From Romanomermis culicivorax (Eukaryota; Nematoda; Enoplea; Mermithida; Mermithidae), in contig CAWUHX010000031.1 in the NCBI GenBank assembly GCA_963922205.1, forward strand, positions 992,001 to 1,056,000: a stretch of DNA of 64,000 bases. Direction: 5' to 3'. Under the pieces are notes generated by a model. It did no database searches. It was not told where the DNA came from and was given only the letters and a program-made list of their open reading frames with translations. Within the stretch, counting starts at the first letter, position 1; every line of letters begins with the position of its first letter. Both the position numbers and the translations under genes were made by a program. Positions 46,391-57,597 of this stretch are shown here, piece after piece.

Positions 46391-47465
46391 GTACAGGCTT
46401 TAGAGTTACCGTAATAGTGGAATTACGGTAATTTTCGATTATGGTAACAGTAGAATTAGGGTAATAGATGTGTTACTGTAGATGAAAAAGGAAAATTGAT
46501 GATGAATGGAAAATGGAAACAGGAAAACTAAAATGAACAAAAAATGGAAAAGAAATAAAAAGAGATCGTGTGTAAAAACAGCTTCCCCTCTGGGAAGAGG
46601 AAGCCCTTCAAAAATTTGCACCCCGGACCCCCTTTGTCAAAAGGGTGCCACCTGCAGGTGTAAATATGTTTTGGAGGTCCCATTTCAGAATGATCCTTCA
46701 AGTCAACAAATGTCAGAATGGTCAATCTGGTCAGTAATGGTCTGTTTAATGAGTAAAATCTTGAGAGAGTCAATACGCGATGAAACTTATCCTTATGGGT
46801 GCATGCGTATAAAGTTTGATGTTCCGCCAAAAAATGACCAAGAAGGTCTTTTATAAAAATGACCAGAGTGAGCTGGCCATAAAAAGCATGTAGACAAATA
46901 AGGTCTTTTATAGAAAATGACCATAACGAGCTGGTTTAAAAAAGCATGTAGAAAATTTGGAGAGTTGACGTACAGTTAAGTATACAGATTTGGGAGTTAT
47001 CGTAATAGTAGAATAACGGTAATTTTTCTATTATGGTAATAGAGGAATTAGAGTAATAGATGTTACTGTAGATGAAAAAAGGAAAACTGAAATGAACAAA
47101 AAATGAAACAGAATTAAAAAGCGATCATGTGTAAAAATGGCTTCTCCCGTGGGCAGAAGAAGCCTTTCAAAAATTTACGCCCCTGGACCCCCTTTGACAA
47201 AAGGGCGCCACATGCAGGCGTAAATATGCTCGGAGGCCCCATTCCTGAATGATCGTTCAAGTCAATCTCAAACGGTCAAATTGGTCAGTAATGGTCTGTA
47301 AATGAGAAAAATCTCAGGAGAGTCAATACGCGATGAAACATTATGTTTACGGGTGCATGCGTATAAAGTTTGATTGACTGCCAAAATGATCAAGAAGGTC
47401 TTTTATAAAAAATGACCAAAACAAAATGGTCGTAAAAAGAGTGTAGAAAAATTGAAGAGTTGAAA
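46391..47465. repeat. two-copy tandem duplication, about 0.5 kb each
   Basis: Blocks 46391-46975 and 46976-47465 align along their length, sharing AATAGATGTTACTGTAGATG, GACCCCCTTTG, GAGAGTCAATACGCGATGAA and GGGTGCATGCGTATAAAGTT. ORF 46506-46856 is not conserved in copy 2. It directly adjoins the 3' end of the Polinton polymerase gene and could belong to the element's terminal region, but no inverted partner remains. Confidence 0.8.
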
Positions 47466-47532
47466 AAATCTTTACATATCAAAAAAAGAAAAAATTTTTA
47501 ATTCGATGCAACATTCTACTTTATTGAAAAAA

Positions 47533-50500
47533 TTATTTAGTCCAACCATAAGGAAATGTACAAAAATTACGTTTCAAAATATGTTTATCATATACTATAC
47601 GAAATTTTTTCAAAGTTTTACAAGTAACAACTTTACGATCTTGCTGACACTCTATACGGAGACTATGTACATCTACTTCTTCTTTTCCATTGTTTTTTAC
47701 AAAAGCAAAAACCATTTGATGAAGCAAATAAAAATTAACTTTTTTCATAGTATCTGATGACAAAGTGATACCGCGGACTTTGATTATGTGACGGTATTGG
47801 TCTGTAGATGGACTGTACAACCAGTAGGCGTAATTTTTAGGACCTCCACTGACAAATTCGGTAATATAAGATCCAGAACCATATTCACGTAATTCGTCAG
47901 TCATTTCACCAAGACACCAACCAGTGGGTACCTGATATTGTTGTGTGTCAACTGCTGACAGGTAAATAATACTATCCGTATCAAAATACAATACTCAACT
48001 TTTTAATCGCTCAATGTAAGAATATAGCTTTAGTCGAGCTTGAGCCGTTGTATAAGCTGCAATAACAGCGTTAGTATTTCCCATGACTTCCGCAAAATCA
48101 TCATGTTGACAATATGTTGTTGACACCAATTGTTCATTGATTAGTCTAACATTCTTAATAATGTTGGCCAAATTCATCACAAGTTCAAAATATTCTTTCG
48201 GTGCATTGTGGATAACAGTCTTATCCATATTGTTTCATTGACCAAACTAAAAAACATAAAAATAATTAAATGAAATACAAAAAACTATGCGAAGTTACTT
48301 TTCCCCAGAAAGAATTTAGCATTAATTTCGCCAAAGCCCTCTTTCTGGGATTTTTTAAAATTTTCGAAGAATCCAATGAAATATTCTCACGATTGTAGAC
48401 CTCCATTTCGTATTCACGTTTTTGCTCATCTGTCTGAGCTTTAGCAGGGTAGCCTTCACTCTCCTATAAAATTACAATCAAATTCTGTCACATTTACATA
48501 ATATAAAACTTACTAGTTTCATTTTCATAAAGGTATTGACGTATTGAGTAAATAAACCACCAGTAGGGTTTTTGGTTGGATGATATTGCTCAATATTATC
48601 ATAATGCCAAACCTCAAAAATCTTGAGGATCTGAAACAAAAATAATATACATAGAAAAAAGAACCATTACAGTAACAATATACCTTATATCCCTTCTCTA
48701 AGGCTTTATATAATTCTATTGTAACCCATGTACCATCTAATGCTTTGTCTTGGTCGTTATGCTCGCATGCGGTCTTTTGTGAATCATGCGTGCAAGTCTT
48801 GCATAAAGGAAACAATAATTTACCACCATATCGATAAGGTAAAACAGGATGTAAGAGTTTGGGAGGTGGTAAAACCATACACTTGATTAACCCCTCATAA
48901 GGCTGGGACGTTGAGCTGACCTCTTCAAAATCTTCAGTAAAGATTTTTGGATGGCCTGTAGGGTATTTCCCATATTTGTTGACAAATGGGTATAAACTGC
49001 ATACATCTTCATAATTGATCTTTTCTGCAGGTGTACCATCTTCATTGTACTTAATTTTATGATACAGTTTTACAGCATTAGTGCAACCGCCAAAGAAAGC
49101 TAAAACAAGAGAACTTTTAACAAAATAAAAAAGAACAATTCAAGATTTTACCTTCTCGAGGATTTATAGGTTCAGGTATTTTGACTGTATCGAAAAATTT
49201 TTTCATTTCATGATCTGAGTGAAGTTGTTGTAAGAGTTCGCATTCCCACATTTCGACTACGCTATAACCGAGTGATTGAAGTTCCATAGCCCAATTAAAA
49301 GTGCATTCATATGCATCGACTGCTTTTGTATTATTATTTGCTGTTAATTGATATCTATTTTTCATACATTTAGGGCAACCATGCCAATAACAACTGTAAA
49401 ATTCATAAATTGTGGTGTCTTAATGAGCAAGCATATAGATATTAAAATTTCAAAAATTTAAATAAAATTACCTGATAAACCATCAACTATGTATCTACCA
49501 ATTTGAACTTCACCACCATTAAGTTTATGTCGAATATACAGTTTTTCATTTTTATGGGCTAGCCATTTCAACCATTTTAAGGCTATAAGAGACTGTCTTT
49601 CTTCTTTACCTTAACCTTTGTACGGTATTACACCAATAGTATCTGGCTTCAAAAATAAACGTCGGAAAACTAAGTTGCAAGCACTAGCAATGGTTATTGA
49701 ATTTTCAAACGGATCGACATTCGTTTCTTCCATAAAAATATTGCGAAATTTCATACAACATTGTCGTAAAACTTGCACATTGCTACGACAGTAGTCAAGT
49801 AACTCATTATCAAAATTAAAAGGACAACCCTAAACAATGATGCATTTAAATGCAAAACTTTATACTTTTGCAAACTTACTGCTTCAAGCTTTCCATTATA
49901 CCACTCCAGAAATGTGGCACGAGCCGCAGGTTTCATAGCATTGTAACCGTACATGTTGGGTGATGGATATGAGCCAATATATCCGTAATTTTCTTTTCTA
50001 TTAAAGAAATGAGGGAAATATCCTTTACATATTTCACTTATTCCAAATGTTTTCAGTAAAGCCGCCAAAGTCATCGGAAGAAAGTTCAGAGAATCAATAA
50101 TTTTTATTGACCTCACTTTGATACACATCAACTCTAAACCTAAAATAAATAAATAGATGAAAATGAAAATGAAAAACTATAAACAATTTACTAATTCACC
50201 CTTATTAATGATATGTAGTTTATGATGTCCATTACGATACAAAAACTGCATTATAAATTGTCCATCGAATCCTCGAGAATTATGCGCTATTGCTGTAATG
50301 TTTTTCATACCTTTTGCAAAAAGGTATTCACAGAAATCATTTAAACATGTAGAGCCTTTGAAAATACGCTCGCATTGACCGCATGTATCGCAGCAAAAAT
50401 TTCCCTTGTTTTGACGACACTGATCGCATACAGTACGGACAACACATAAATTTGGTTCATGTTCGAACGCATCCCCTAATTTGGTTTGTCCTAGAATTTT

Positions 50501-52366
50501 TTCCTGCTTAGTCTCAAAATCATAAAAAACAAATTTTTGATTAACAGGACACTTATCAGTAATTCCTGTTTCATTATCATCTAGACACTCATCCTCATCA
50601 ACATTTGTTTCAAATATATCTTCTTCCTCTTCAATTTGTTCGCTACCAACAGGTTGCATAAAACATAAATGTCCTTAAATTAAAAATTTTCATATAAAAT
50701 AAAAATAAAATAAAATAATTATACTGTATCTAATACCTTTTCTAGGTACGCTTTTATTGCATGTTTTGCATTCAAAATAATTGCAATTATGAGGTTTAGA
50801 ATGTGCTCAACGAACCAGTATATCACATTGCTCGTACACTTTGAAATGATCGCAAATAGATACCCCTGTTTTTTGACGTTTTGATTGACCTCTTTGAGTA
50901 AAAACAAACTTGTGTCGAGCAAAACACTCATCGTTTTTAAAATATCGTAGACAATCTTTGCATTTTCGAGCATTAAATTGATTACATGGGGGTGTATTGT
51001 AACACAGAGGACAAACGTTTCTGCATCTGTGTTCCATTTTGTTATTGTAGGCCAGATGGCAATGAGGACAAAAGTAGCCGCGGTCAAAAAATCCAGGCAT
51101 CTTTGTAATGACGGAGTAATGGTTATTATGGTGGTAAATATTCAAAACATGCATTGCTTCAGGTCCTTAAAACTCTAAATGTGTACACAATAACAGAAAA
51201 ATAAAAAACTCTAACCTCTAAATATCAAATCTTTAAAGCGTTCTTTGCTGAAAACTTTGATTTGATAATTGGGTAATAAAACAGTTTGCAATTGTTCCCA
51301 CTGATGAAAACCGCAAGCTCCTTGATGATTAGCTAAGCCTGCCAAGGTCATCAGTTCTTTAGCAACCTTTGTTTGCAGCAGATGTGACTTGTCAGACTTT
51401 CAAATACTTTCCCATTTGTGTTCAGCATTCCGATCTTTTTTATGAATGTAAGCTCTAGCAGCAACTAGAGCTCTAGCAAAACATAAATCATCAGTGTTGT
51501 TGATTTGAATAATACAGCGTTTATCTTTTAGAAAATCATTATGTTTTAAATATTGATGAGCATTGTGAATACCTTAAATAAATAAATAAATAAAAATCAA
51601 ATCTTACATAAGTAATTTTAATTAGCTTACCGCTACCCTCAGGTGGTGTTACAACAATCGTACGAATTGTAGACTGACGACTATCAATTTGTATTTGCTC
51701 ATTTGATTGAAGAACAGCATTAAGAGTGTCTACAATCAAGTCTCCAGTTAAAGCATGTTTAGGTCTAAAAGGTATCAAAACACGACCTTTCGTCAAATCT
51801 GGATGGTCAAAGGAAAACCCTATAAACGCATTATCAGCGACATTCTCAGAAATTCGCTCTACTATACATTGAAACGTTGGCACTATTTGAGCATTTAAAT
51901 CATCCATATGTTCAGTATTACGGAAGTTCACAGAGTACTCACGACCTTCGATATTAAAACGTCTAATATTTACGGTACTGGGTTGACCTAGTTCGAAAAA
52001 ATCATCGGCAACAAAAGATGCATTTGTTACACCTCCACTACCCCCAACACCACCACCACCACCACCAATTTGAGCTGCTTCGTGAATTTCTTCCTCATCA
52101 GAACTGTAAGGCATATAACTTTTGTATTGATCATCTTCATCATCATCATAATCTAAAACAGTTCCTTCTTCTTCTTCTTCCAAAATATTATTATTATTAT
52201 TATCAAGTGTTTCTTCTTCTTCTTCTTCTTCTTCTTTCTCGGAGGTAATATTCTCTGAAGACTCATTCACGATTGTTTCATCGTCTTCATCAGAAGTAAT
52301 ATCTTCTAAAATTTCCATAGGCATGTCGTCTTCGTCCGAAGTAATATCCTCGTAAATAGGTTTCAT
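47533..52366 (-). pseudogene. polB: Polinton protein-primed DNA polymerase B, 11 exons with five in-frame stops
   Basis: Minus-strand exons are 52366-51631, 51572-51216, 51165-50737, 50673-50200, 50139-49880, 49829-49472, 49418-49152, 49099-48684, 48630-48514, 48463-48299 and 48246-47533. Phases agree throughout (1431 codons). Seen in order: an acidic N-terminus, a Cys/His-rich zinc-binding region, exonuclease motifs VFYDFET and AHNSRGFDGQF, a third exonuclease motif YCRSNVQVL (the usual Asp is Asn), polymerase motif A DVCSLYPFVNKYG, motif B KLMLNSFWGK and motif C YFDTDS. Breaks: TGA at 51402-51400, 50809-50807, 48237-48235 and 47997-47995, and TAA at 49613-49611. No frameshift was seen. Family role: protein-primed replication of the element. 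This copy cannot make a full enzyme without readthrough. Confidence 0.9.
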
Positions 52367-53168
52367 TATAAAAATTATCCAAACTAGAAAATATAAAAAC
52401 TATAAACTAGAAAAATAGAAAACAACCTATTCATCAAAACTTATACAGTAATAATAGAAAATTTTTATAAATTAGCAAAAACTATTAATTTTATGGTAGA
52501 GATTTAATTATTGTTTACGAGGTTATTGTAGTACTTTTTTTTTTATGATGGGAAAGCTTGAAAGACCTCTATAACTCATGAACACGTGCCCATATCATTT
52601 CTTTAGCTTATTTTATTAGCATATAACCAGATAAAACCAGTTAAAAACCTGTTTTACTGTACAACCCTAGTATTTTTGTTTTGATTCTTGAAGCTATAAA
52701 ATAACTGTAATAGCTGCTTATAACCCTGTTGCACCATCTTTTCTTTTTATGTGGGAAAGCTTTAAAGACCCTTATAACTCATGCGCACGTGGCTATATTG
52801 CTTCTATAGCTTTGACCTTGATAATTACTATAACACATAAAACACATATATTTTTCTAGCTTTGATCTCAAAGGTTACCATAGCACATAAACACAATTTA
52901 TTTTTATTTTTGTAGAACATAGCTCCTCCTCTCATATACTCCTCAGAATAGTAGAATACTGTAGGATATATGTCTTGAATATTTATTATGCTTATAACTC
53001 CTCCTCTTACATCTATAAGCTATATATCCTGTTTATTTTATTATAGTTATAACCTCCTTTTACTCTAAAATTTTAAACACTTTATACATTTATCTGTTTT
53101 GTTGCTACAAAAACTACTCGCTTCTTCTCTCTCTTTCTTTAATATATTTTCTTCAAGAATTTTCGAAA
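52367..53168. promoter_or_regulatory. divergent intergenic region between polB and the plus-strand genes
   Basis: About 0.8 kb separates the oppositely oriented Polinton gene sets, so promoters for both are expected here. A direct repeat is present: GGGAAAGCTTGAAAGACC.. TATAACTCATG near 52548 and GGGAAAGCTTTAAAGACC.. TATAACTCATG near 52752, each followed by an ACGTG word. Confidence 0.5.
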
Positions 53169-53435
53169 ATGGAACACCAGTTCATGTTAGACGAAAACAA
53201 AGCATTATTTGTAGTGGTTGAAGGTAGATACGTGTCAATTTATTTTCGTAACGTCGACCCTAAAACAAAAGAGGCGTACGGTCGCGGACTCAAGCTAATT
53301 TTACCACAATACGGTATACTAGGTCGCAATGTCAATATTATTGAAAAGACATTTTCACATGGAGGTCAATGCGGCATCAACCTTGGTTATAAGATGTTGG
53401 TCGAGAGCGATTTAACAATTTGTTTAATGGAATGA
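53169..53435 (+). CDS. small PC4-like (transcription coactivator p15 fold) protein of the Polinton
   Basis: An intact 88-aa ORF starting at an ATG after a CTTCAAGAATTTTCGAAA leader. The pattern FMLDENKALFVVVEGRYVSI followed by RNVDPKTKEAYGRGLKLIL and a Gln matches the strand-turn layout of PC4/SUB1 ssDNA-binding domains (aromatic strand, DP turn, GL.L..Q helix start). This fold assignment is by eye and tentative. First gene of the plus-strand set; it could act in element transcription or ssDNA binding during replication. One of the few genes of this element without a visible break. Confidence 0.55.
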   Translation: MEHQFMLDENKALFVVVEGRYVSIYFRNVDPKTKEAYGRGLKLILPQYGILGRNVNIIEKTFSHGGQCGINLGYKMLVESDLTICLME

Positions 53436-53709
53436 CATGGTGTTTATCTAAAGATGTGAGCTGATATATGAATTCTTTCTTTCTTTCTTTTAAAATATAT
53501 AATGTTTTATTCTTTAGCAATTTTGGCGCTGGACCAATATGATACATGAGATAGCGCCAGCTATTTCAAATGAGTAGAACACTTTAGCAGCAAATCACCA
53601 ATTAGCGATAAAACACAAAACAAACGAAAACAACGACATACCTGGAAAAGATGGTTCTACCCCAAAAATCGTTAAAGAAGAAGAAGAAGTCACTGCAGAT
53701 AAGAAAATT

Positions 53710-54372
53710 ATGAAAGAAGAAGAAGAAGGGATTCATGCTACAAAATTCACCGGAGAACAATGCAGTGCTAGTGAAGATCAAAAGGTAGCTAGCGTTCAAA
53801 CGAGGTTTGTTAATGATCTCTTCATCAACTGTTTCAATGATCCTCACTATGATTCAACGTCGGATACCAGTTCATTGGACCCCGAAACCAAGCGTATTTG
53901 TGAGTTACGTGTTCCGGGTTTAGATATTCCATGGTTTTTTGATGAGCAAGTAGTAAAAGGTGAAAAATTATTTATAGTTATATGTGCTGAACTAGTTATA
54001 CAAGACATCTTCAATGGGTAAATTTTTGATTGTTATTGCGCTAAAGAGGTAGGAATTGTTGAGGATCATCAGTGTCCAGCTCGTAATTCCATATATAATA
54101 TCCCAATTACACCCACAGTTAATCATTTATATGAAAAGATGGGACTTATCATTGACTGTTTTGAATATGTTATAGGTGAAGTTCAAGGTTATTACTGTCT
54201 TTGCACTTTTAAACAGATGATTGACATATTTAGATGTATACCACTTACAAGTACTGGTCCTAAAATTCTTAAGGATACTGTAGCTTGTTTTATTGATGAA
54301 GGTTATCATTATGATTTTGATGATGCTGTTGTTATCAAAACACTAGATGATTTTATTAACTGTAAATTGTAA
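53710..54372 (+). pseudogene. unknown Polinton protein, interrupted by one TAA
   Basis: One frame is open from 53710 to 54372 except for TAA at 54019-54021. The first half is Glu/Lys-rich then has VNDLFINCFNDPHYDST and CELRVPGLDIPWFFDEQ. The second half has FDCYCAKEVGIVEDHQC, suggestive of a Cys/His metal site, then a globular C-terminus. No family is recognised. Residue character and codon use continue smoothly across the stop, so the two halves were one gene. Confidence 0.6.
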
Positions 54373-54680
54373 AAGTTTTGCTTACATTCATTACAGCTTG
54401 TATGTTTTAATTAGCTATAGTTTGCTTGCTTATGTAATTGCTTACGTATTTGCTTGTTATAAAATTTCATACATATATTGCGCGTATATTTTTGCATACA
54501 GTAATGTTATTCTATTTTACATAATCATCTATCTATCTTTATATTTTACATGTGCACTGTTTTATATTGTAATTTTGATAATTATATATAACATTTTGTT
54601 TTAAATAATAATAAAAATCATTTTAAAAATTGTTCAAGTAAAAAGTGGTTAGTTTTTGTTGTTGTCAAAAAGAGATGTAA

Positions 54681-55331
54681 AATGATGATGATGAAAAGTT
54701 TTATATATGGAAACATCCATTTAACTGTATAGTTTCTGCTCCAACAAAATCAGGAAAAACACAGTTTGTTAAAAAACTTGTAATTTTTGCTAAAGAAATG
54801 CTTCACTCTGCTCCTGTGAAAATTCATTGGTGTTATTCGGAATGGCAAGAAGCTTATGATGAATTAGTTCAGAAATGTTCTTATGTAGAATTTATTCAAG
54901 GTTCGCCTGATTTGAATGAACTTCAGAAAAGTAAAGATACAACTAAATTATTAATTATGGATGATATGATGCAAGAGATGAAGAATGATCAAAGTTTAAC
55001 TCAACTTTTTACTAAAGGATCGCATCATTGGAATATATCAATTATACATATAGTTCAGAATGCCTTTTTTGATGGAATGCGTACGAGTAGGATAAACGCT
55101 CAATATTTAATTCTTTTAAAAAACCCAAGCGATAGATTACAAGTCCGCACACTGGCTCGACAGATTTTTCCAACTACCTCAAATTATTTCATAGAGGCGT
55201 ATGAGGATGCTACTAGTAAACCATACGGTTATTTATCAATAGATCTTACACAGACATGTCCTGAAAAATATCGACTTAGATCTAATATATTTCTCGACAA
55301 TGATCACATGATTCTGTATAGACCTACATGA
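54681..55331 (+). pseudogene. Polinton genome-packaging ATPase (FtsK/HerA-like, A32 family)
   Basis: The open frame carries Walker A APTKSGKTQF at its N-terminus, Walker B KLLIMDDMM, and the downstream HHWNISIIHIVQN sensor-like region. In the family it pumps DNA into the capsid. No ATG exists in frame before Walker A: a TAA lies just upstream at 54678 and a run of four ATGs is out of frame, so the start was probably lost by a small indel. The first in-frame ATG (54798) would delete Walker A. Confidence 0.85.
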
Positions 55332-55702
55332 TTCATCATTTTTACAAAAAAACTTTATACAAGTTAGTCGGATCCTATTATTTTAGCGACATGATATACA
55401 GTAAATACATTTTTTTAAATACTCTCGCTGTGATTCTTTTCATAGCTGTTTTTATTGTATGGGTACAATACCCTTTTCAATTTTATGAAAATGAAGAACC
55501 TGTAAATGTTACAGATTTTAGGATACCAAACACAAAAAATGTTACAGATCAGAAATTATTATTACGGGAAAATTATAAATTACATATTACTACGTTATGT
55601 AGAAAAAATTTTACATTGTCCTTAGAACGACGGACATTTTATCCAATTACGAGCATGTTTCAAAATATATATTTTCAATCCTGTCATATTTTCTTGTTGT
55701 AG
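55328..55702 (+). CDS. small membrane protein of unknown function in the Polinton
   Basis: ATG overlaps the ATPase stop by four bases (ATGA). The 124-aa product has a single strong TM segment (FLNTLAVILFIAVFIVWVQY) followed by an exposed part with several N-x-S/T sites and Cys residues. An overlapping frame stays open to about 55825, so the original C-terminus may have been lost by frameshift. No known family is recognised. By position it sits with the virion genes, so a membrane or virion role is only a guess. Confidence 0.45.
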   Translation: MIHHFYKKTLYKLVGSYYFSDMIYSKYIFLNTLAVILFIAVFIVWVQYPFQFYENEEPVNVTDFRIPNTKNVTDQKLLLRENYKLHITTLCRKNFTLSLERRTFYPITSMFQNIYFQSCHIFLL

Positions 55703-55873
55703 TGGAAGCAGTAAATTTCAAAACTTGTACATCAATGGAAGTAGATTACGATATATTGATACGATAGCTTTATTACATAATCAGAAAAAATATTATACCT
55801 TTCATCAGTCTAGTCGAGAATTTTGAAGAGGTTGGTCATTTTTCTATAATTCGTTTGTTTTGTGACAATTACC

Positions 55874-56703
55874 ATGTCAGCTGCATTTGAAGTTTTTGTC
55901 AGAATGGTGCAAAATAAAGTAAAAGGTACCCCTATAGTTGGGCTACATTTACCAATCATGGTGGAGATAATATAATAACATTAATTATGGATGGTGTTGG
56001 AAATAAGGTCAAAAAAATTAAAGTAATAGTTTTTGAAAAACATTACTTTACCATATCTGAATTAATTGAAGAGTTGAATGCAAAAGTTAGAGCAGCTATT
56101 GCCGGAACTTGCATGGGAATCATGTTTTCATAGGATGAACATAGTAGAGGATTAGTTAATTTGAAAATAAAAAGTGGTACAATCTTATGTAAAATCGATA
56201 TAAGCAAACGGTTAATGGAGCTTCTTGGATTTAGCTCTACCAATACTGAGGCCTATGCAACTGCTGATGATTTTTTAAATAGAGCTGTGAATATTAACTT
56301 ATATACTGTTGGAGAGAAACCTCCAAAAAATTCTGACACACATATTCCACCATCCAAAGCTGTTTTTCTTGCCAAACCTGGAACTAATCATTTATACATG
56401 TTAGGCATTCAACCACCAAATTTGAATGATTTACAGAATTTTTATGTTTACTGTAATATTATTGAAAATCAGATTGTTGGAAATACTTTAGCACCGCTTT
56501 TACATATAGTAAATGTTCAGGGAAAATACAAAGACAATGTGAGTCGATTATATGAAACACGTCACTATATACCCATTCAATTAAAAGAAATAACAGTACT
56601 CGAGATTAATATAAAAAACAGTATGAATGAGCTTATACCCTTTCAGTTTGGGAATGTTATAGTTAAATTACATTTTCGGCGACGTACTCCTTTATTCCTA
56701 TAA
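55874..56703 (+). pseudogene. Polinton minor capsid (penton-like) gene, broken
   Basis: The 180-codon C-terminal part ends FQFGNVIVKLHFRRR, matching the FG.VIVKLHFR ending of Polinton penton proteins, with SKRLMELLGFSS and an RHYIPIQL-like block before it. Upstream, the same frame is open from 55915 but interrupted by TAG at 56131-56133. The ATG at 55874 (MSAAFEVFV) is in a different frame, so at least one indel separates the start. Family role: pentameric vertex capsomer with a jelly-roll fold. Confidence 0.75.
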
Positions 56704-56834
56704 GCATAGTATCAAATTTTTATTTACTTATTCATTCATTTGCATTTGGACACGTTGTCGTCAGGTTGAATTTTCGCAAACGCTCTTAATTAATTAATTC
56801 ATTTAGTTGTTCCTTTTGATTTTCAAAGCAAAAT

Positions 56835-57301
56835 ATGCATACCGTATTTATCCCTGAAACTGTTGATTACTGGATCAAAATTTATCAACATAGCATTCAA
56901 GATAATCAATTTCAGCTAGGTGGTACCTTAGAAGGTTTCCGAGCAGCATACCCGTATTATTATAGACATCAAGGAGCTGGAGTTGGTAATTTTTTTAAGA
57001 GTTTGTGGCGTCTAGCTATGCCTTTGTTAAAATCTGCAGGAAACATGCACTTGCTGCAGGTTCCAAAATTGCAGGCGATGTTGTAGAAGGCCGTTCTTTT
57101 AAAGAAAGTGTTGCTGAGCATGGACGAAACGCAGCTGGCAGCTTATTACACGAAACTGGCGAAGGCATTCATAAAGGAAAAGGTTTAGGGAAGCGAAAAC
57201 ATATAAATTCTACGATACATATAAAAAGCAATAAAAAGTTAAATGATGGTCAACGTCAACAACATCAACATCAACATCAGAAACAACATAAACGAAACAC
57301 C
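56835..57301 (+). pseudogene. pVI-like minor virion protein gene with one frameshift
   Basis: Frame 1 starts at ATG 56835 and encodes an N-terminal segment with QLGGTLEGF, reminiscent of adenain-type cleavage sites, then GVGNFFKSLWRLAMPLLKSA. At about 57036-57045 the coding signal moves to another frame: AAGSKIAGDVVEGRSFKES, a basic KGLGKRK patch, and a His/Gln-rich tail to 57301. An amphipathic helix plus basic tail resembles the Polinton counterpart of adenovirus pVI. Confidence 0.6.
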
Positions 57302-57371
57302 TGAAACGACCTTCCTCATTCTTAAAAAAGACTCCACGTAGAGTAGTCGGTTTCAAGGATATCTATTCAAA

Positions 57372-57597
57372 ATGAGTAAATTTATTGATGCTGCGTCGTC
57401 TCCTAGTAGTAAAACGGAGTTAGATTTATTTACCGTACCTCCAACACAAGTTGCTATTCGTAGAAGTTTTTGGTCTGAAATTCAGTTACAAAATCCTTGT
57501 ACTAATGAAGGACCTTACGAGTTTGTTATTTCACCTGATTCATATATGTTGGACTTATCAAAAAATTTTATATATTTTACTATTCGAATTACGAAAA
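57372..57597 (+). pseudogene. Polinton major capsid protein, N-terminal remnant
   Basis: About 75 residues match the start of Polinton double-jelly-roll capsid proteins: ELDLFTVPPTQVAIRRSFW, then YEFVISPDSYMLDLSKNFIY. Similarity ends at about 57597 within the first jelly roll. The remaining reading frame to 57653 is unrelated. The full protein is normally several hundred residues, so more than 80% is missing. Confidence 0.8.

Larger units (their letters stand above)
47500..57597. mobile_element. decayed, truncated Maverick/Polinton (adintovirus-like) element
   Basis: Diagnostic gene set: protein-primed DNA polymerase B on the minus strand, and A32-like packaging ATPase, penton-like and double-jelly-roll major capsid genes on the plus strand. 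Gene polarity is divergent from 52.4-53.2 kb. Retroviral-type integrase, adenain-like protease and terminal inverted repeats were not found. The right side stops inside the major capsid gene, so the integrase side may have been deleted. Several in-frame stops show the copy is inactive. Confidence 0.9.

Noticed and set aside
46506-46856. 116-codon ORF in the tandem duplication
   Set aside because: Reading frame is not conserved in the second copy of the duplication.
51539-52248. Plus-strand Leu/His-rich ORF opposite polB exon 1
   Set aside because: Antisense of the acidic repeat region of polB.
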